Made by a program: the position numbers and the translations under genes. Positions 23,905 to 35,584 of a DNA stretch of 64,000 bases are shown piece by piece. This DNA is from Alentia gelatinosa (lineage: Eukaryota > Annelida > Polychaeta > Phyllodocida > Polynoidae): NCBI GenBank assembly GCA_950022655.1, contig OX465579.1, positions 44,991,950 to 45,055,949 on the forward strand. Reading direction: 5' to 3'. The notes under the pieces were generated by a model. The model had not been told where the DNA came from. It ran no database searches and was given only the letters and a program-made list of their open reading frames with translations. How positions within the stretch are numbered: the stretch's first letter is position 1; the number at the start of each line of letters is the position of its first letter.

Positions 23905-24186
23905 GGCCTGGCGTCCACCTACTACGATAGAAATTTGGACCTACCGATATGGCACCGATACAAAAAGCAAATATCGGAGACATATCGGGAAGGTGCAGAA
24001 TCGTAGACATATGTCTAGACATACCAATCCACTACGCATTGTATGGGGTTTTAATTGGTGTCTAATCGCAGAAACATGGTCAACTGCCCCGATATTAGAT
24101 GACCTTCCGACGCGATTTTGATTTTTTATCGGGAGGTGCATCGTAGACAATATCGGAGTCATATCGTAGTAGGTGGACGCCGGGCC
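23905..24186. mobile_element. 282-bp PIF/Harbinger-like MITE, TAA duplication
   Basis: The left end GGCCTGGCGTCCACCTACTA followed by CGATA is inverted at the right end with one mismatch in 25 bases (...GGTGGACGCCGGGCC). TAA flanks both sides (23902-23904, 24187-24189), the 3-bp duplication typical of PIF/Harbinger. The interior contains many ATATCGG/CCGATAT words in both orientations. No transposase frame. A partial copy lies at 44050-44201. Confidence 0.85.
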
Positions 24187-24255
24187 TAAGGAGACTGTTG
24201 GCTGAACATGTGTGTAAAGGTGACGGTGGGTAAAACCTTTTCATTTCTTATCTAA

Positions 24256-24424
24256 AGCCCAGCGTCCACTGAGCTCCCGATACCCTACGATAGCCCTTAC
24301 GATGCGTGCATCGGGGTACATGCTCTAGTGTATCGGCTTCGGATTAAAGATGACTTTCCAACTCGGTATCGGTTTTGTGTCTGGAGATGCATCATGCATC
24401 GTAGTGTATCGGGAGCTCAGTGGA
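24256..24424. mobile_element. Related TIR element, right end clipped (about 169 bp)
   Basis: AGCCCAGCGTCCACTGAGCT followed by CCCGATAC starts the element, and GTATCGGGAGCTCAGTGGA ends it: a perfect 19-bp inverted match. The outermost CGCTGGGCT expected on the right is missing. TAA precedes the left end. The outer cap GCGTCCAC is shared with the element only about 70 bp upstream, but the inner arm differs. Confidence 0.7.
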
Positions 24425-26690
24425 GCTCAGTATATATGAAAATATTAGTAGATACAGCCCATACGAGCATCTACACCATTGTGTAAATATCAATGAACTA
24501 TTCATCCTGTGATATCATGCAGATACTTAGACATAAATGATACTCGACACCGATATACTGTACACTAATGAAAATACAAAAACAAATTTCTTTTATTCTT
24601 AATACACATCGTTAGGTGAAATGCACTACAGAAACAGGAAAGTAGGCCAATAGACAGTAAATCATAGTTTTTCCGATATAAGTAGTATATGACGATTTAA
24701 CCCTGGTATCAATAAAGAAGGTTTCATGTTACAGATGACTTTGATTAGATGTCAGTAACACAGCACAACATGCAACATCTGAGCTTATTGTACGGAAGTG
24801 TGACCTTCATGACCCAATTTACGTCATGGTCTAATTCACTTAGTGAACTGATAGCATTACGCGTACATGTATATTAATAGCCAACGACAGGAAGTTCTTT
24901 CCCTATACTTCTCACAACTGGGAAATGTTAAAAGTGAAGCGCACTACATACTGTCAAACAATTCTGCATATGTTTCACGCTGCAAAAATGTACACATGTC
25001 ACGGCTTCGACCAATTCCGTTTTTATACATAATTGCTTTATTTATGAATGGTTATCAATCAGCGTTCCATACTCTGCGCCGACATATCAGTTTTCATCTT
25101 CTTTATCTTTCCCCTTGTCATGCGCTATTATCTGACTGCAGCTTTCTGCTCTCTGTGATAATCAATTTTTGTTCTTAAAGAACTGTTGATGCACAATTTA
25201 CACTTAAACAGGCAGATACAAACAAACGAATATATTTAAATGCTATTTCGTTATAATTGAAATATATATTTTATTTTACAGAACCATACCTGACATGGCC
25301 GAAGACCCCCTTGTATATCGACGTTACCTTTCTCGAAAGAAATTGGATCAACCATCTTCTATTGACGACGATGTAGACCATCAGTTCTGACGCCTTCCCT
25401 TTTTAAATGCAAAATATGCATAAGATTTGAATACAGATTTAAGAATTCTGAACTGTCAGCACTTTCCATAGTCAGCAATAATTATATAAACACTTTTGCA
25501 AAGAGGAGACTTTTAGGGGAACATATAAAACAAAATACATTTAATATAAGGCAAATAGTCTGTGATTGACCGTTGTGTTATTGTTCTATTTTAACATTTC
25601 AGGATAGTGAGATCAATAACTGGAAAATGTTACGATTCCACCGATTTATCTCCTAGATGGGGCCAAAAGAGGGTTCCATTAATGAGACTTAATTTGTATT
25701 CTTCCGGTGTTTCCTTATCAGGGAGTGGTGGGGGAGAGGGAACGGAGAGATAAAAAGCCTGAGGCAGATAGCGTTAAGTATTCTCCCCGCCTGGGCGAAG
25801 GAGAAGGAGGCAAGTGGGGTAAGACTCTGTGAGTGTGAAGGAGGGGGTGTCCCGATAGCGGGCCCTGTGATGTGGGAGTGGTGGGACACTAACTGTGTTT
25901 GCACCCGGCACCACGACTTGATTGGCGGTCTAGCCGCAGGCCAGGTGCGCCGTCCCTACAGGTACTCAGCTTTTAGCCTAATCACCGGCAGCAGCGGCCA
26001 GCTGTGGGCACGCCCCTCTCACTAATCTAATCGGCCTTATCGTCTCCTCCCCGCCTCCCTCTCAGGTGCTTGCCGCTTGATGGCGCCTTCCGCCCGCCTC
26101 CAGGGTGTGGAGGTATGTGGGGAGAGACTGTGGAGAGGAGGAGAGGCACGGAGGAAGGCTTGTTATGCATTTGTGAGGGTAAAAATGATAGACGCCAAAC
26201 AGTGACTCACGTGTGTCTGTTGATCGTTTTAATCTCTCTCTCTCTCTCTCTCTTTCAATATGCCCTGCTATTCCTCTGTTTCTCTATGTATCTAACCTCT
26301 ACCCTGTCTATCTACCTGGTTATCCCACCTAAAGTGTCTCCTATCCAAATGCGTCAATTGCTACTATCCATGGTTGCCTTTTTTGGGCCATCTATTCATT
26401 CACTTATCTGTGTCTGCCTTATAACACACAGTGGGTTCTTTATCAGCGGACGCATCGAGTTCCTCTACCCCTTCCCTGCCTTTGCCTGTCGCGACCCCCT
26501 TAGCGGCGGGCCCGGGCGGCTGACCCGGCCTAACCCTATTGGGCGTGGCGGGTGACGGCGGCGACTGAGCGCCCTGACATATTCCAACAAAAGCCGTGAT
26601 TGGATCGCGCCCGCCGCGACGCACGCGCCTCTGGCGGCAGAAAATGGACAGGACGTGCGTCATCGGCCGGTTGTTATGGAGCGTCACTGA
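24425..26690. other. Non-coding, GC-rich islets at 25720-26140 and 26440-26690
   Basis: No exon supported. A short (CT)n lies at about 26236-26257. The overlapping 161-codon frame spans low-complexity pyrimidine DNA and has no domain. Confidence 0.5.
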
Positions 26691-26714
26691 ACCATGGCAA
26701 CCCTGTCACGTGAT
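26691..26714. promoter_or_regulatory. RFX X-box-like site next to a CACGTG E-box
   Basis: ACCATGGCAACC (26691-26702) matches an RFX half-palindrome, and GTCACGTGAT (26705-26714) is an extended E-box of the USF/MITF/TFE type. They lie at the end of the CpG-rich islet 26440-26780. Confidence 0.35.
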
Positions 26715-26944
26715 ACGCCGGCGGAGCCTGACCTTCATCAGGCTGAAGGTCACGCAAATGCAGCCACTCCGCTGGGAGAGACGTATTGGCACCTGAAGCG
26801 GTGGACCCAATGGAGAGACCCTCCAGTGAGAAACAGAGTTGACGACAGTCGTGCTATTTTGGATTTACCGGCGAGTTTGAAATGGCGCTAATATACCCAT
26901 GAATACAACTGTGCTTTTATGTTTAATTTGTACATCAAGCTAGA

Positions 26945-26989
26945 TCTAATCTACATTCGAAATGTCTAATCTACATTCGAAATGTCTAC
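26945..26989 (+). repeat. 20-bp tandem repeat (x2.2)
   Basis: TCTAATCTACATTCGAAATG is repeated exactly at 26945 and 26965, then trails off. Confidence 0.95.
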
Positions 26990-27971
26990 ATCATACAATT
27001 TTGTGTACATACATACAATGTGTTTGACATAATAAATGTGAAATTCTTATATTATGCACATGCATTAATAAGTCACAGTATGGTCCGCGTATCTGTAGGC
27101 CGCTGAGGCAATTTCTGACGGCAATTTGTAAGTATCTCTTTGCCTCTACGGTAACGTTTAATACATTTGCTTATACATAGATTGGATAATCACATCTATT
27201 TGTTCTATGTATATATATACGAATATATGGAGTTCCGCCCAACAGATATATGAGATGCAAAGAGACCGACCTCGTCGTCGTCCTCTAAGATATCAAATTT
27301 TTCAGAGTACAATGCAATAAAGAATTTCGTCTGGCTATCAACACGCTGATTAAAATATACCATCAATTCCAATATTCTCGCTAGGCAGAAATGCCAATCA
27401 AGAGGATACATCTATTGTCATATAAGCAAATCTCAACTTGGCTTTTTGTGTGTCCGATTGCTATTCAGTATTCGGAGTCCATTGCTCATGACATAATTGG
27501 AACAAAGTGGCAACGACGTTTCGTAGACTGGAGTGTGACTAACAATGCATAATTACCAAGCGTGAAGTGCATTACAATCGTACCCTTTGCGTGTGTTGAA
27601 AATGTGTTTTAGGTAAGTTTTTTTTTTTCATATTCAAATTCAATTTAGCAGCAATCAGCCCAAGCGTGGCGAGGGGAGGTAAGCCCATGCATGACTGGTC
27701 GCGTCATTTCATATGCTCTCTGGTTGCCAATGAGATCGCTTTGATTTCTAATGGAATTGTCCGGCCACTACGTCCCCCTCTCTCTCCTCAGCCGGCGGAT
27801 TCAAAGCCCCGGACATCTATCACTGTAGGGGTAGGCTGGTCCCTGTATAAATAGGCAATAAAGCCCGGTTTGTTATCAACGAGAAGGGCAGGAATAACGA
27901 GAGATAAGGCAATTATTTTACATATCAAGTCAGCGTTCGTTGCGCGTGTCGTGATGGTCGCCCTGGGCGCC

Positions 27972-28051
27972 ATTTGCATTCATCGCGTTACTATGGCTAC
28001 GAGCTATGATTAAGATGCCGCACCGGAAGTAGTGGGAACGACACCGGAAGT
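27972..28051 (+). promoter_or_regulatory. Candidate promoter: octamer, RFX and paired ETS sites
   Basis: ATTTGCAT (octamer, 27972-27979), GTTACTATGGCTAC (RFX-like palindrome, 27987-28000) and ACCGGAAGT twice (28022-28030, 28043-28051, 21 bp apart, about two helical turns) lie in 80 bp. A TATA-like GTATAAATAG sits upstream near 27844. No coding exon is recognised nearby, so the transcript, if any, is unknown. Confidence 0.4.
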
Positions 28052-28473
28052 GGTACAAAAATGGAATTCGTCGGTGCGTGCCTGTCGAGGGTTTCGCCAC
28101 ATATAATGAACACGGGTGGTTTGGGTCAATAAAATAGATTTCCCGGCCTTATCAATTTGATACGGATCGTGTCAGTGTTTCCTGCATGCTCACCATTAGC
28201 TCGGCATATTCGATTTGAGATTGCGTCATGCTCTGTACATGCTGCCCCTAACATTCCAATACACTTAGTTTTTCCCATGAAATGTGCCTGATATAGATTT
28301 GAGAAACTGAGGCATCGCCATTATTACCTCATTATCTAGTTTTTAGGGGTAGATTGGGAGATCACTCTTCAAGCTGACTCGCAGGTGAAACAAAGTTACT
28401 GACTACCCCTTGGTAAGATTCGGCCTGGAGCCCGGTCCAGAATCTGAAGGACCGCTCCTTATATGCATATAGA

Positions 28474-28565
28474 AGACTCCTGATATGGCTTTCATTGTTG
28501 AAATAAAGATTATCGTAGGAGAGTCCTGATGTGGTTCTCGTTGTTAAAATAAAGATGGTCGTTGG
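28474..28565 (+). repeat. 46-bp tandem duplication (x2, diverged)
   Basis: AGACTCCTGATATGGCTTTC at 28474 recurs as AGAGTCCTGATGTGGTTCTC at 28520. Both are followed by a TTGTT(G/A)AAATAAAGAT block and then TCGT. Confidence 0.85.
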
Positions 28566-28843
28566 ATAGGATCCAGATTAGGAAAGATCACCTTTAAAGC
28601 ATTCCAGAGTGTTGATATAAACACCTTGATACCGCCCAGATAGTGTCAGAACTTTAAAGGTGTGTCCTTATCCACAAGACCTCCTGGCATGTCGTGGCTG
28701 AAATTTGTAGCCTACTAACACCTTAAGTAATCAATATTTGTATACATGCTTTATATTCTATCATGTGTTCATCTGAAAATACCACACAGAAACTCTGCAT
28801 TTTGATAGAGATTAGATCCAATTTTTTTATAAAAAGAAAAATG

Positions 28844-28917
28844 TCGTGATTCACCAGGATTTGAACTCGACTTTCTGATTTCCGGTCTTTCAAACCAATC
28901 ACCTCCACTAGGCACCC
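28844..28917 (-). repeat. tRNA-derived segment (possible SINE head)
   Basis: Read on the minus strand, GTGCCTAGTGGAGGTGATTGG is a good A-box and GAGTTCAAATCCTGG a good B-box. They are spaced as in a tRNA (T-loop at about bases 52-61 of a 74-base unit). The first seven and last seven bases do not pair and the anticodon stem is poor, so it is a tRNA-derived repeat or pseudogene. An A/T-rich tail follows. Confidence 0.45.
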
Positions 28918-29879
28918 AAGACAGAATTTCATCGTGAACTATTGTGCATTAGAAAAGATATTATTGGAAGGACTGATAAGTGTATTCAAAGACCCCATAT
29001 CAGAATGAGGAAGGGTTTCAGATCATTCCCGTTGTCCTCCAGGAGTTGATCCCTTCCAAAGTATCGCTCTTAATATATTAAATGGGCGCTTGTTTTATAC
29101 TTGTCACAGGTGACCTTGCCCTATATGTCCCTATTGTATACGTATGAAACATTAAATCTATAAAAAAAAATTAGGTCGTCCGGCAAATCACATGTAAATA
29201 TGAATAATCGTCTGCAAATATATCATGCATAGTACATAAGATTGATTTTATCGGGTGAGACTTCGGTGAGGTATCCAACATGATGACTCGACCTGAATTG
29301 ATTATGACCTAACCTTGATTACAAGTATAGACAGGTACTACGTGAGTCAATCTGACTCCCATCACCTGGCTGCACTGATTGCTCAGGTGATCACGTCCAA
29401 GACGAGCTGCTCAGAGCTGAATCATTCCCGACGTGGCCAGCTCACAACTCCAGGTTATGTACTACTTGACCCTCCAGCTTCGTACAACCAACGGGCACCT
29501 CTCACTCTACACCACATGGTCCCCGATATATAGGGTCATTAAAACTTGATGACCTCCATCCATTTCCCTTCCGTAATCCCTCTATCCTCACACCCTCCTC
29601 CTCCGACGGCACTTCCAGCCAACAACCCACGCCATATCACGACCGGGAGTATTCTTTGAGTGCTGACTTAGGTTCATGCTAATTGTGCTTTAGTGAGGCT
29701 GCTTCATTAGAGGCAGTGGGCAGTAATCAGTGGTTTCTGGCGAATTACCCTATTCGGTTTGATTTGGACGAGGTGGGGGTGACAGTTGAGGCCTCCCACG
29801 GACACTGGCTGCCGTCAGTCCTGACATCCATCCTCACCACGCTTCCTCCTGTTAATGTTCCCACAGCTTCGTGCCCGGT

Positions 29880-30365
29880 AGTTGCTACCAACTTAGCCTG
29901 CTACATACTGACCAGTACTTGGTCTGCCACATTCCAACTTGCCTGGATAAGCCATATTTGGTGCATTTCATGGACCCTTAAACATATCTTCCGACTCCGA
30001 ATTTGATCTCTATCTCAGCTACTCACTGGATTCTGAAAAAAGTGATATAAGCCTTATATCTTTTTAGGTGCAATGAAACCTTAAGCATAGCTACCAATGT
30101 TAGGCTGATTCTGAACTAGATGGCTTAAACCGTATTTACAAGGTGCCATGAACCCTTATTCCCAGTTAACAACGATAATCTCTATGTCATAACCCTTATT
30201 TGCTATGTGTCATAGAGCTTTAATCTTACCTACCAACATTCCCAACCGAACTTTGTGGTATAGGTCTTATTCACAATGTGTCGTGGCCACTTCTCAGCTA
30301 CCAACACCCAACAGATATAAATCGCACTCACTAGCCCTAATTGTGGGCCCTAATTGTACCTACCA
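29880..30365 (+). repeat. Degenerate minisatellite, period about 60-75 bp
   Basis: GCTACCAAC-type words recur at about 29885, 30091, 30165, 30231, 30298 and 30357, each followed by related blocks (GGTATAGGTCTTATTCACAA, TGTGTC(A/G)TGG, CCTTATT). The copies are strongly diverged. The 107-codon open frame overlapping its left part has no recognisable domain. Confidence 0.55.
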
Positions 30366-33300
30366 ACCTTAACCTTCCCTCGAGCAGGTCATGGTGTACA
30401 CATTATAAGTCATTGTCCATGGAGTTTAGGTTTTAGCTGTGAAATTAGCTTCTATTTGCTGGCCAGTTTGCCACTGTTGGATTTCCTAGACGAAGATTTT
30501 CGGAATAATTGCAATTATATAATCAATTTGGACCACAGCTGTTTTCCTTTCCAGAATCTAGAAACAATAGCAGTTGCATGTAGCTTTGACTACTTGCATA
30601 TTGTAGTGGATTATCAGACATTTCTTTAGAGTTATTGAAAGGTTAAGACTATAGAGAATCTGCTTGTGCGCTCTCCATTAACGCCCTCGTGGCTGAGGTT
30701 CAAGCAAGAGCCAGTCCCCTCTAAGACCGACTAGAGTATGTGTAATAATCGATTCGCCAGTACACGAGATCTACTAGCTAGTAGCCAAGCAAATACCAAC
30801 TCCACCCACAGTCCATCAACTAACACATGTACCCATCAGTCTTTTCGCTATTCGAATAGGACCACCTTAAGGAGCGCGTCTGCGTAACACCTGCTGTGCG
30901 ACTACGGCTATTTCCATATGAATAGGCCATAATGAATTTAATGTTACCTCAGAATACATCGCGGAGGAGCATAGAGCAAAGCTCGTGCCGACAACTAGGA
31001 TTGCTTAAATGTCATTTTCGCCATATCTCACTCAGTTGGTTGGATGAGACGACCTTAAACCTTCTGCTCTAGAGTTAAATGTTGGACTGGAGAGGCAAAT
31101 AGACTTTTATCCAGCCTTGCACATGACGGTCTGGCATCAATGTTTGATCAATGTGAAATAGTATTTGTATATTTTATTTAAATTGAATGGCATTGAAATA
31201 CTGTTAATCATTTATGTATAACTTTCGTACACGAACGTATGGTATGAGTATTTGAAGGACCTTCGTGATGCCTCAAGTATAAAGCATTGTATACATGTAT
31301 GTATGTTTAGATCTAGATTTAGATCTTTTTTTAACAAGTTATTTTGGTAGATAACATTCGTTGATATTTATATATACGATATATGTTATCTTATGACAAC
31401 ATTTCCATACTTTCAGATAATCATAAGCGTTTAGTCACTTCAATCAGCAAGATGATTTATACATAACAAAACAATTCAATCAAAAATATCTATAGCTTCG
31501 TGGTCAAAGATTTCAAGTAGGTTTATTTTCATACTAGCTTTAAAGTTTTCCATTTTCATCTTTTTGGGGTTTCTGCCATTAATTTATTCCAGAATTTAGT
31601 ACCTATAAATAGAGTGCTGTTTTAATTTTTTTTCTCTCCGTGGTCGTCTTTGTTTCAGTACAATTTGGTCTGGTCCTCGAGTTGCATAATTTCTGTTTTC
31701 ATCAAGATTACTAGGATGTTATGTTAAAAAACATAGTATGTGAAACATGTGACGATATTGTTCTTGCACTTGCTGTAGGGCCAATTAAAACCGATTAGAC
31801 CTCGATGGTCCATCAAGACAAATAAAACACTAAAACATCATCAAAAGACCCATTTGTGTTCGATAACAGCACCCAGGCGACACTGTCCTATGAAACGCAT
31901 ACATTTTTCATGGCAAAGTGGAACGCTTCAATATCCCATAAGTCATTTCAATAATATGTTTATGAGCGATCCGAGCGACTGGAATTTCAAATTTATACTT
32001 CGTCAAGTATAACTCTTTATACCCCTATTAAAATATCATATTAATTTGTATTGACACCATCTCCCTTGGAGGTGGCTTCCCAACCATAGTCCTAGGACTC
32101 TCCTGGACCCTAACTTCCTCCGCCATCTTTCCTTCCCGCTTCTCATCCCTACTCTGATGCCCATTCCTCTGATCAGGCAAAAAAAACTGAGCATTTCAGA
32201 GACGGGATCCAGGGATTTTGATGAATACGCGCTCTGACAAACACGATCTGATTATGTGAAAATAATAAAGGGTGGGAGGTAAATTTGGGCGCGAAATTAA
32301 TAACGACGTTTATGTGTCCTTTGGGAGAGGCGCCAAGGGTGGTAAAAGTAAGGGCGCGGGCCATGGTTGTGTTTTGATCGCGGAGGACGAATTACCACGC
32401 TCCAGATATGAGGGGTTGAAAAAAGAGGGGTAAAAGCGAATTGCAGTGCAGCTACAAAAATAGGAATCTAATAAGAAAATTACCATGATCCAAAATGGAG
32501 TAAGAAAACGAGATGGGCATGGGAATAAGGGTGATGGTGCATGGAGGAGAGGGAGGGGGCAGGGGTGTCATCATGCGTAGGTGGGTGGAACGACGGCTAG
32601 CCTGGGACTCGGAATAGGGTTGGAGAAGTCGGGTTAGGTAGTAATGGGGTGAGTCCAAGCGAGGCAATTTTCATTTCCTTGAGAAGAAAGTCGTACCAAA
32701 TGGCCACATAAGTCACTTTGGCTTGTAGGATCTCCAGGGGCTTCTACAAGGCGTCAAATAGGCTCACGTTCTGTTGGACCGTCACTTTCCGGGCCTAATG
32801 AAGGCGAATAGTTCCTATAACAACACTGAGTCATGAGGGCACAATATGACTAATAGGTCAATATAGGAACTTTCTACGTTATAATGTTCCTCCCATGTTT
32901 TGTAAGTGTGACTTCAGATAGTGGTAGTGTGTATTTAGTTGAAACATTTGGGATTACAATTACTTCCAATATCTCTGTATTTCGTGATGTGATTTTATGA
33001 TAGCTACTGTATAATTAATCCTTTTCTCACATCAGGAATTAGGACCAATGAGTATTATGATATGGCAAAGGCCGCCAATTGTATGCTCATAATGATAGGC
33101 ATACATCAATTATATCATAGTAAGCCTTATTTCAACTCCAAGATGATAGCGCCCTAAGTAATGGGATATATGCATGTATGATAATACCTTGTCTGTAAAT
33201 GATTAATATCACATTTCCAAAGGTAGACCTGTGGTATCTACCCTCAAGGGGATAAGATAACTGCTCAATCAGCACATATTGGATGCAGTTGGGGTAGACT

Positions 33301-35488
33301 TCATTATCAGGCAGAGGCTACACACAGGGGAATGGTACCAGTAAGACAAAAGTTCCGCGAAGGGTGAATTACTAGAAGAGAGGACTTCTCTGTGGGCCTA
33401 CTTACAAAAAGTCTCTTTCTTCAACTTTCCCCGTTAGATTGACGGCTCGCATGCCGAGGGGAAACGGCAAGAGTTCGCCTGGCTGAACCAGACCAGGCCA
33501 CAGGGTATAACCTTAATGATAATTCCTGCTATCTGAGGGGGAAGGAATACTGTCTGCCTGCACAGTGACGGGTGGCTGGGCTAACGGAGGCATGCCCCGG
33601 CCCCACGCGCCATATATACATACAGCCCCGCCCGGCCAGGCATCAATACTACGATGTAGATAAAGGCAGGGGCTGTGTAGGGCTGGAGGGTGGGGGTGGG
33701 GTTGACGAGGGTGTAGAGGGGGCAGGGATGGGCATTGCGGGGGCGAGGCTGGAGGCGCAGGCGTAGCACCCTATCTGCTGCACTGGTTCTGATACTGGGC
33801 TGCATATTCCGGCGGCGCCTCCCCAAGCACGTCGAAGGCGGCGACGAACTGATAACCCTGGCCCTGATAACATCGTGTAGCCTGTTGATTTATCGTGTAG
33901 GGGTGTCTAATAGGGCTGTGGGTCTAGGTGCCCTTCGTTGTTTTGTGCACCTCCCACCCTTCTTGCCCGTGCCCCGCCCTGTCGATGGGGTGGCTGGCTG
34001 GCTGGCTGAAGGCAGCGGACGGCGGTACGCAGGACCCGGGCGCCGGTAATGGATGGGGAAGAAGCACTGAATCACGATGGTTTTAAGTTAATCTGGGAGA
34101 AATAATAGGGAAATGTGGACAGTGCTGACCCTAGTGGTTCTTCATTTGGCCGCACCCCATTTCCATGACAACCCAATCTGGGGAAGCCATTCGTCATGGC
34201 GTTGCCGGCCGCGGGGAGCGGCGTCCCGCCCGCCTGGAGACGGTCCCCCCTGACGCCCGCCCTCCCGGTTCCTCCAGCGCCTTCCCCAGCGACTCGAGGC
34301 TCCCTCCGCGGGGTCCGTCCGGGAGGCTAGACTCTAAACACAGATCAATGGTCCCCCGCAATACCCTCCCGCACCTCCTCCAGTATACCCAGACTTCCTC
34401 CTCCGCAAACCACACCTCCTCCTTCTCCTCCTCCTGCACATACCTCCCACCTCCATCCCACCCCAGTCGGTATTCACCACTAACACCACTAAACCAGCAC
34501 CATCCCCACCATCACTAAGAAACCACCACTTCAATCTCAAATGTCCCATGACAATAGCACCAGTGTATCCCAACAGACTTGGATATATATCCAACATGCA
34601 GTCAAATCGATCCCGCCTAGAAAGTGAAATCTAATTGACCTTGCCACTATAAACATTGCCCCTCTCCATGGTTGCCTGCAATTCATCTTCCGACGACTTT
34701 TGCTCCTGGTATGTGAGGCTGTTTTTAGCGTATTGTATAAAACAGAGGGTGACGGCTGTGCGGGATTTCCTACAGCAAAAGAACGGAAAGCAGAAGGGAA
34801 AGAGAACCACTCCATCTTGGAGAATGATTAAGTAACTTGAGATTCACAAAAATGTTGGCCACTTCCACGCGCAGATGGTGGCTGCCTGGCGGCTTGTGAG
34901 CGATGATACAATGGCCATGTATGATAACATGGTGCAGGTGTTTAAAGCTCTTCAATTAGAGATACAGAAGAGCATCCGAAAAATATCCTGGTGTTTCTTA
35001 ACGATGGTGACCTATTGGCCTTATGCCATATTTCCATTTTTTCTCATATTCAGTATACAAATTTTACTTTTCTTTTTTTTGTGGTAAACAAAGGTAATAT
35101 TGATTTTTGCCTCATTTGCATCTCCCTAAATACTCTCAGCCCCATGTCATTGTCGACAAGGACATAATATCGAAGTTTTCCGGTCTTTCTGGGGCAGAAA
35201 AATCTAAATGAAAAGAATGAAATAGGATTTAATATTAAGAGTAACACCCGCAAGTAGCTACAAATGACAGAAGGATTGAAGTCTGACCCAGATGGAATTG
35301 TTATATGTGCCAGACCTATTTAAGTCTAAAATGAAATTTAAAGATATAGATATTCATGCATTTTCTATAATAAAAGAGTATCGAAAGTAATCAAAATGAG
35401 ACTTCATAAACGCTTTGCAGTGGGATCGCTGACGATCCTGCCGAATAATGATTAATTGTACAGCAAGAACACACTCCATCGAATAGTC
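30366..35488. other. Gene-free stretch
   Basis: AT-rich to about 33540, then GC-rich islets at 33550-34050 (with GGCT repeats near 33990) and 34180-34360, followed by a CTCC-rich patch (34370-34460) whose frames are compositional. No exon recognised. Confidence 0.5.
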
Positions 35489-35584
35489 TATAAAGCTCTT
35501 GACATGCCTTGTATATAAATTCTATCAGTCGCAGTAGATATAAAGCACTTGTCATGCCTTGTATAGACATTCAGTCGCAGTAGA
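35489..35584 (+). repeat. 50-bp tandem duplication (x2)
   Basis: TATAAAGCTCTTGACATGCC plus TTGTATA at 35489 recurs at 35539 (TATAAAGCACTTGTCATGCC). Both copies end CAGTCGCAGTAGA. Confidence 0.92.
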
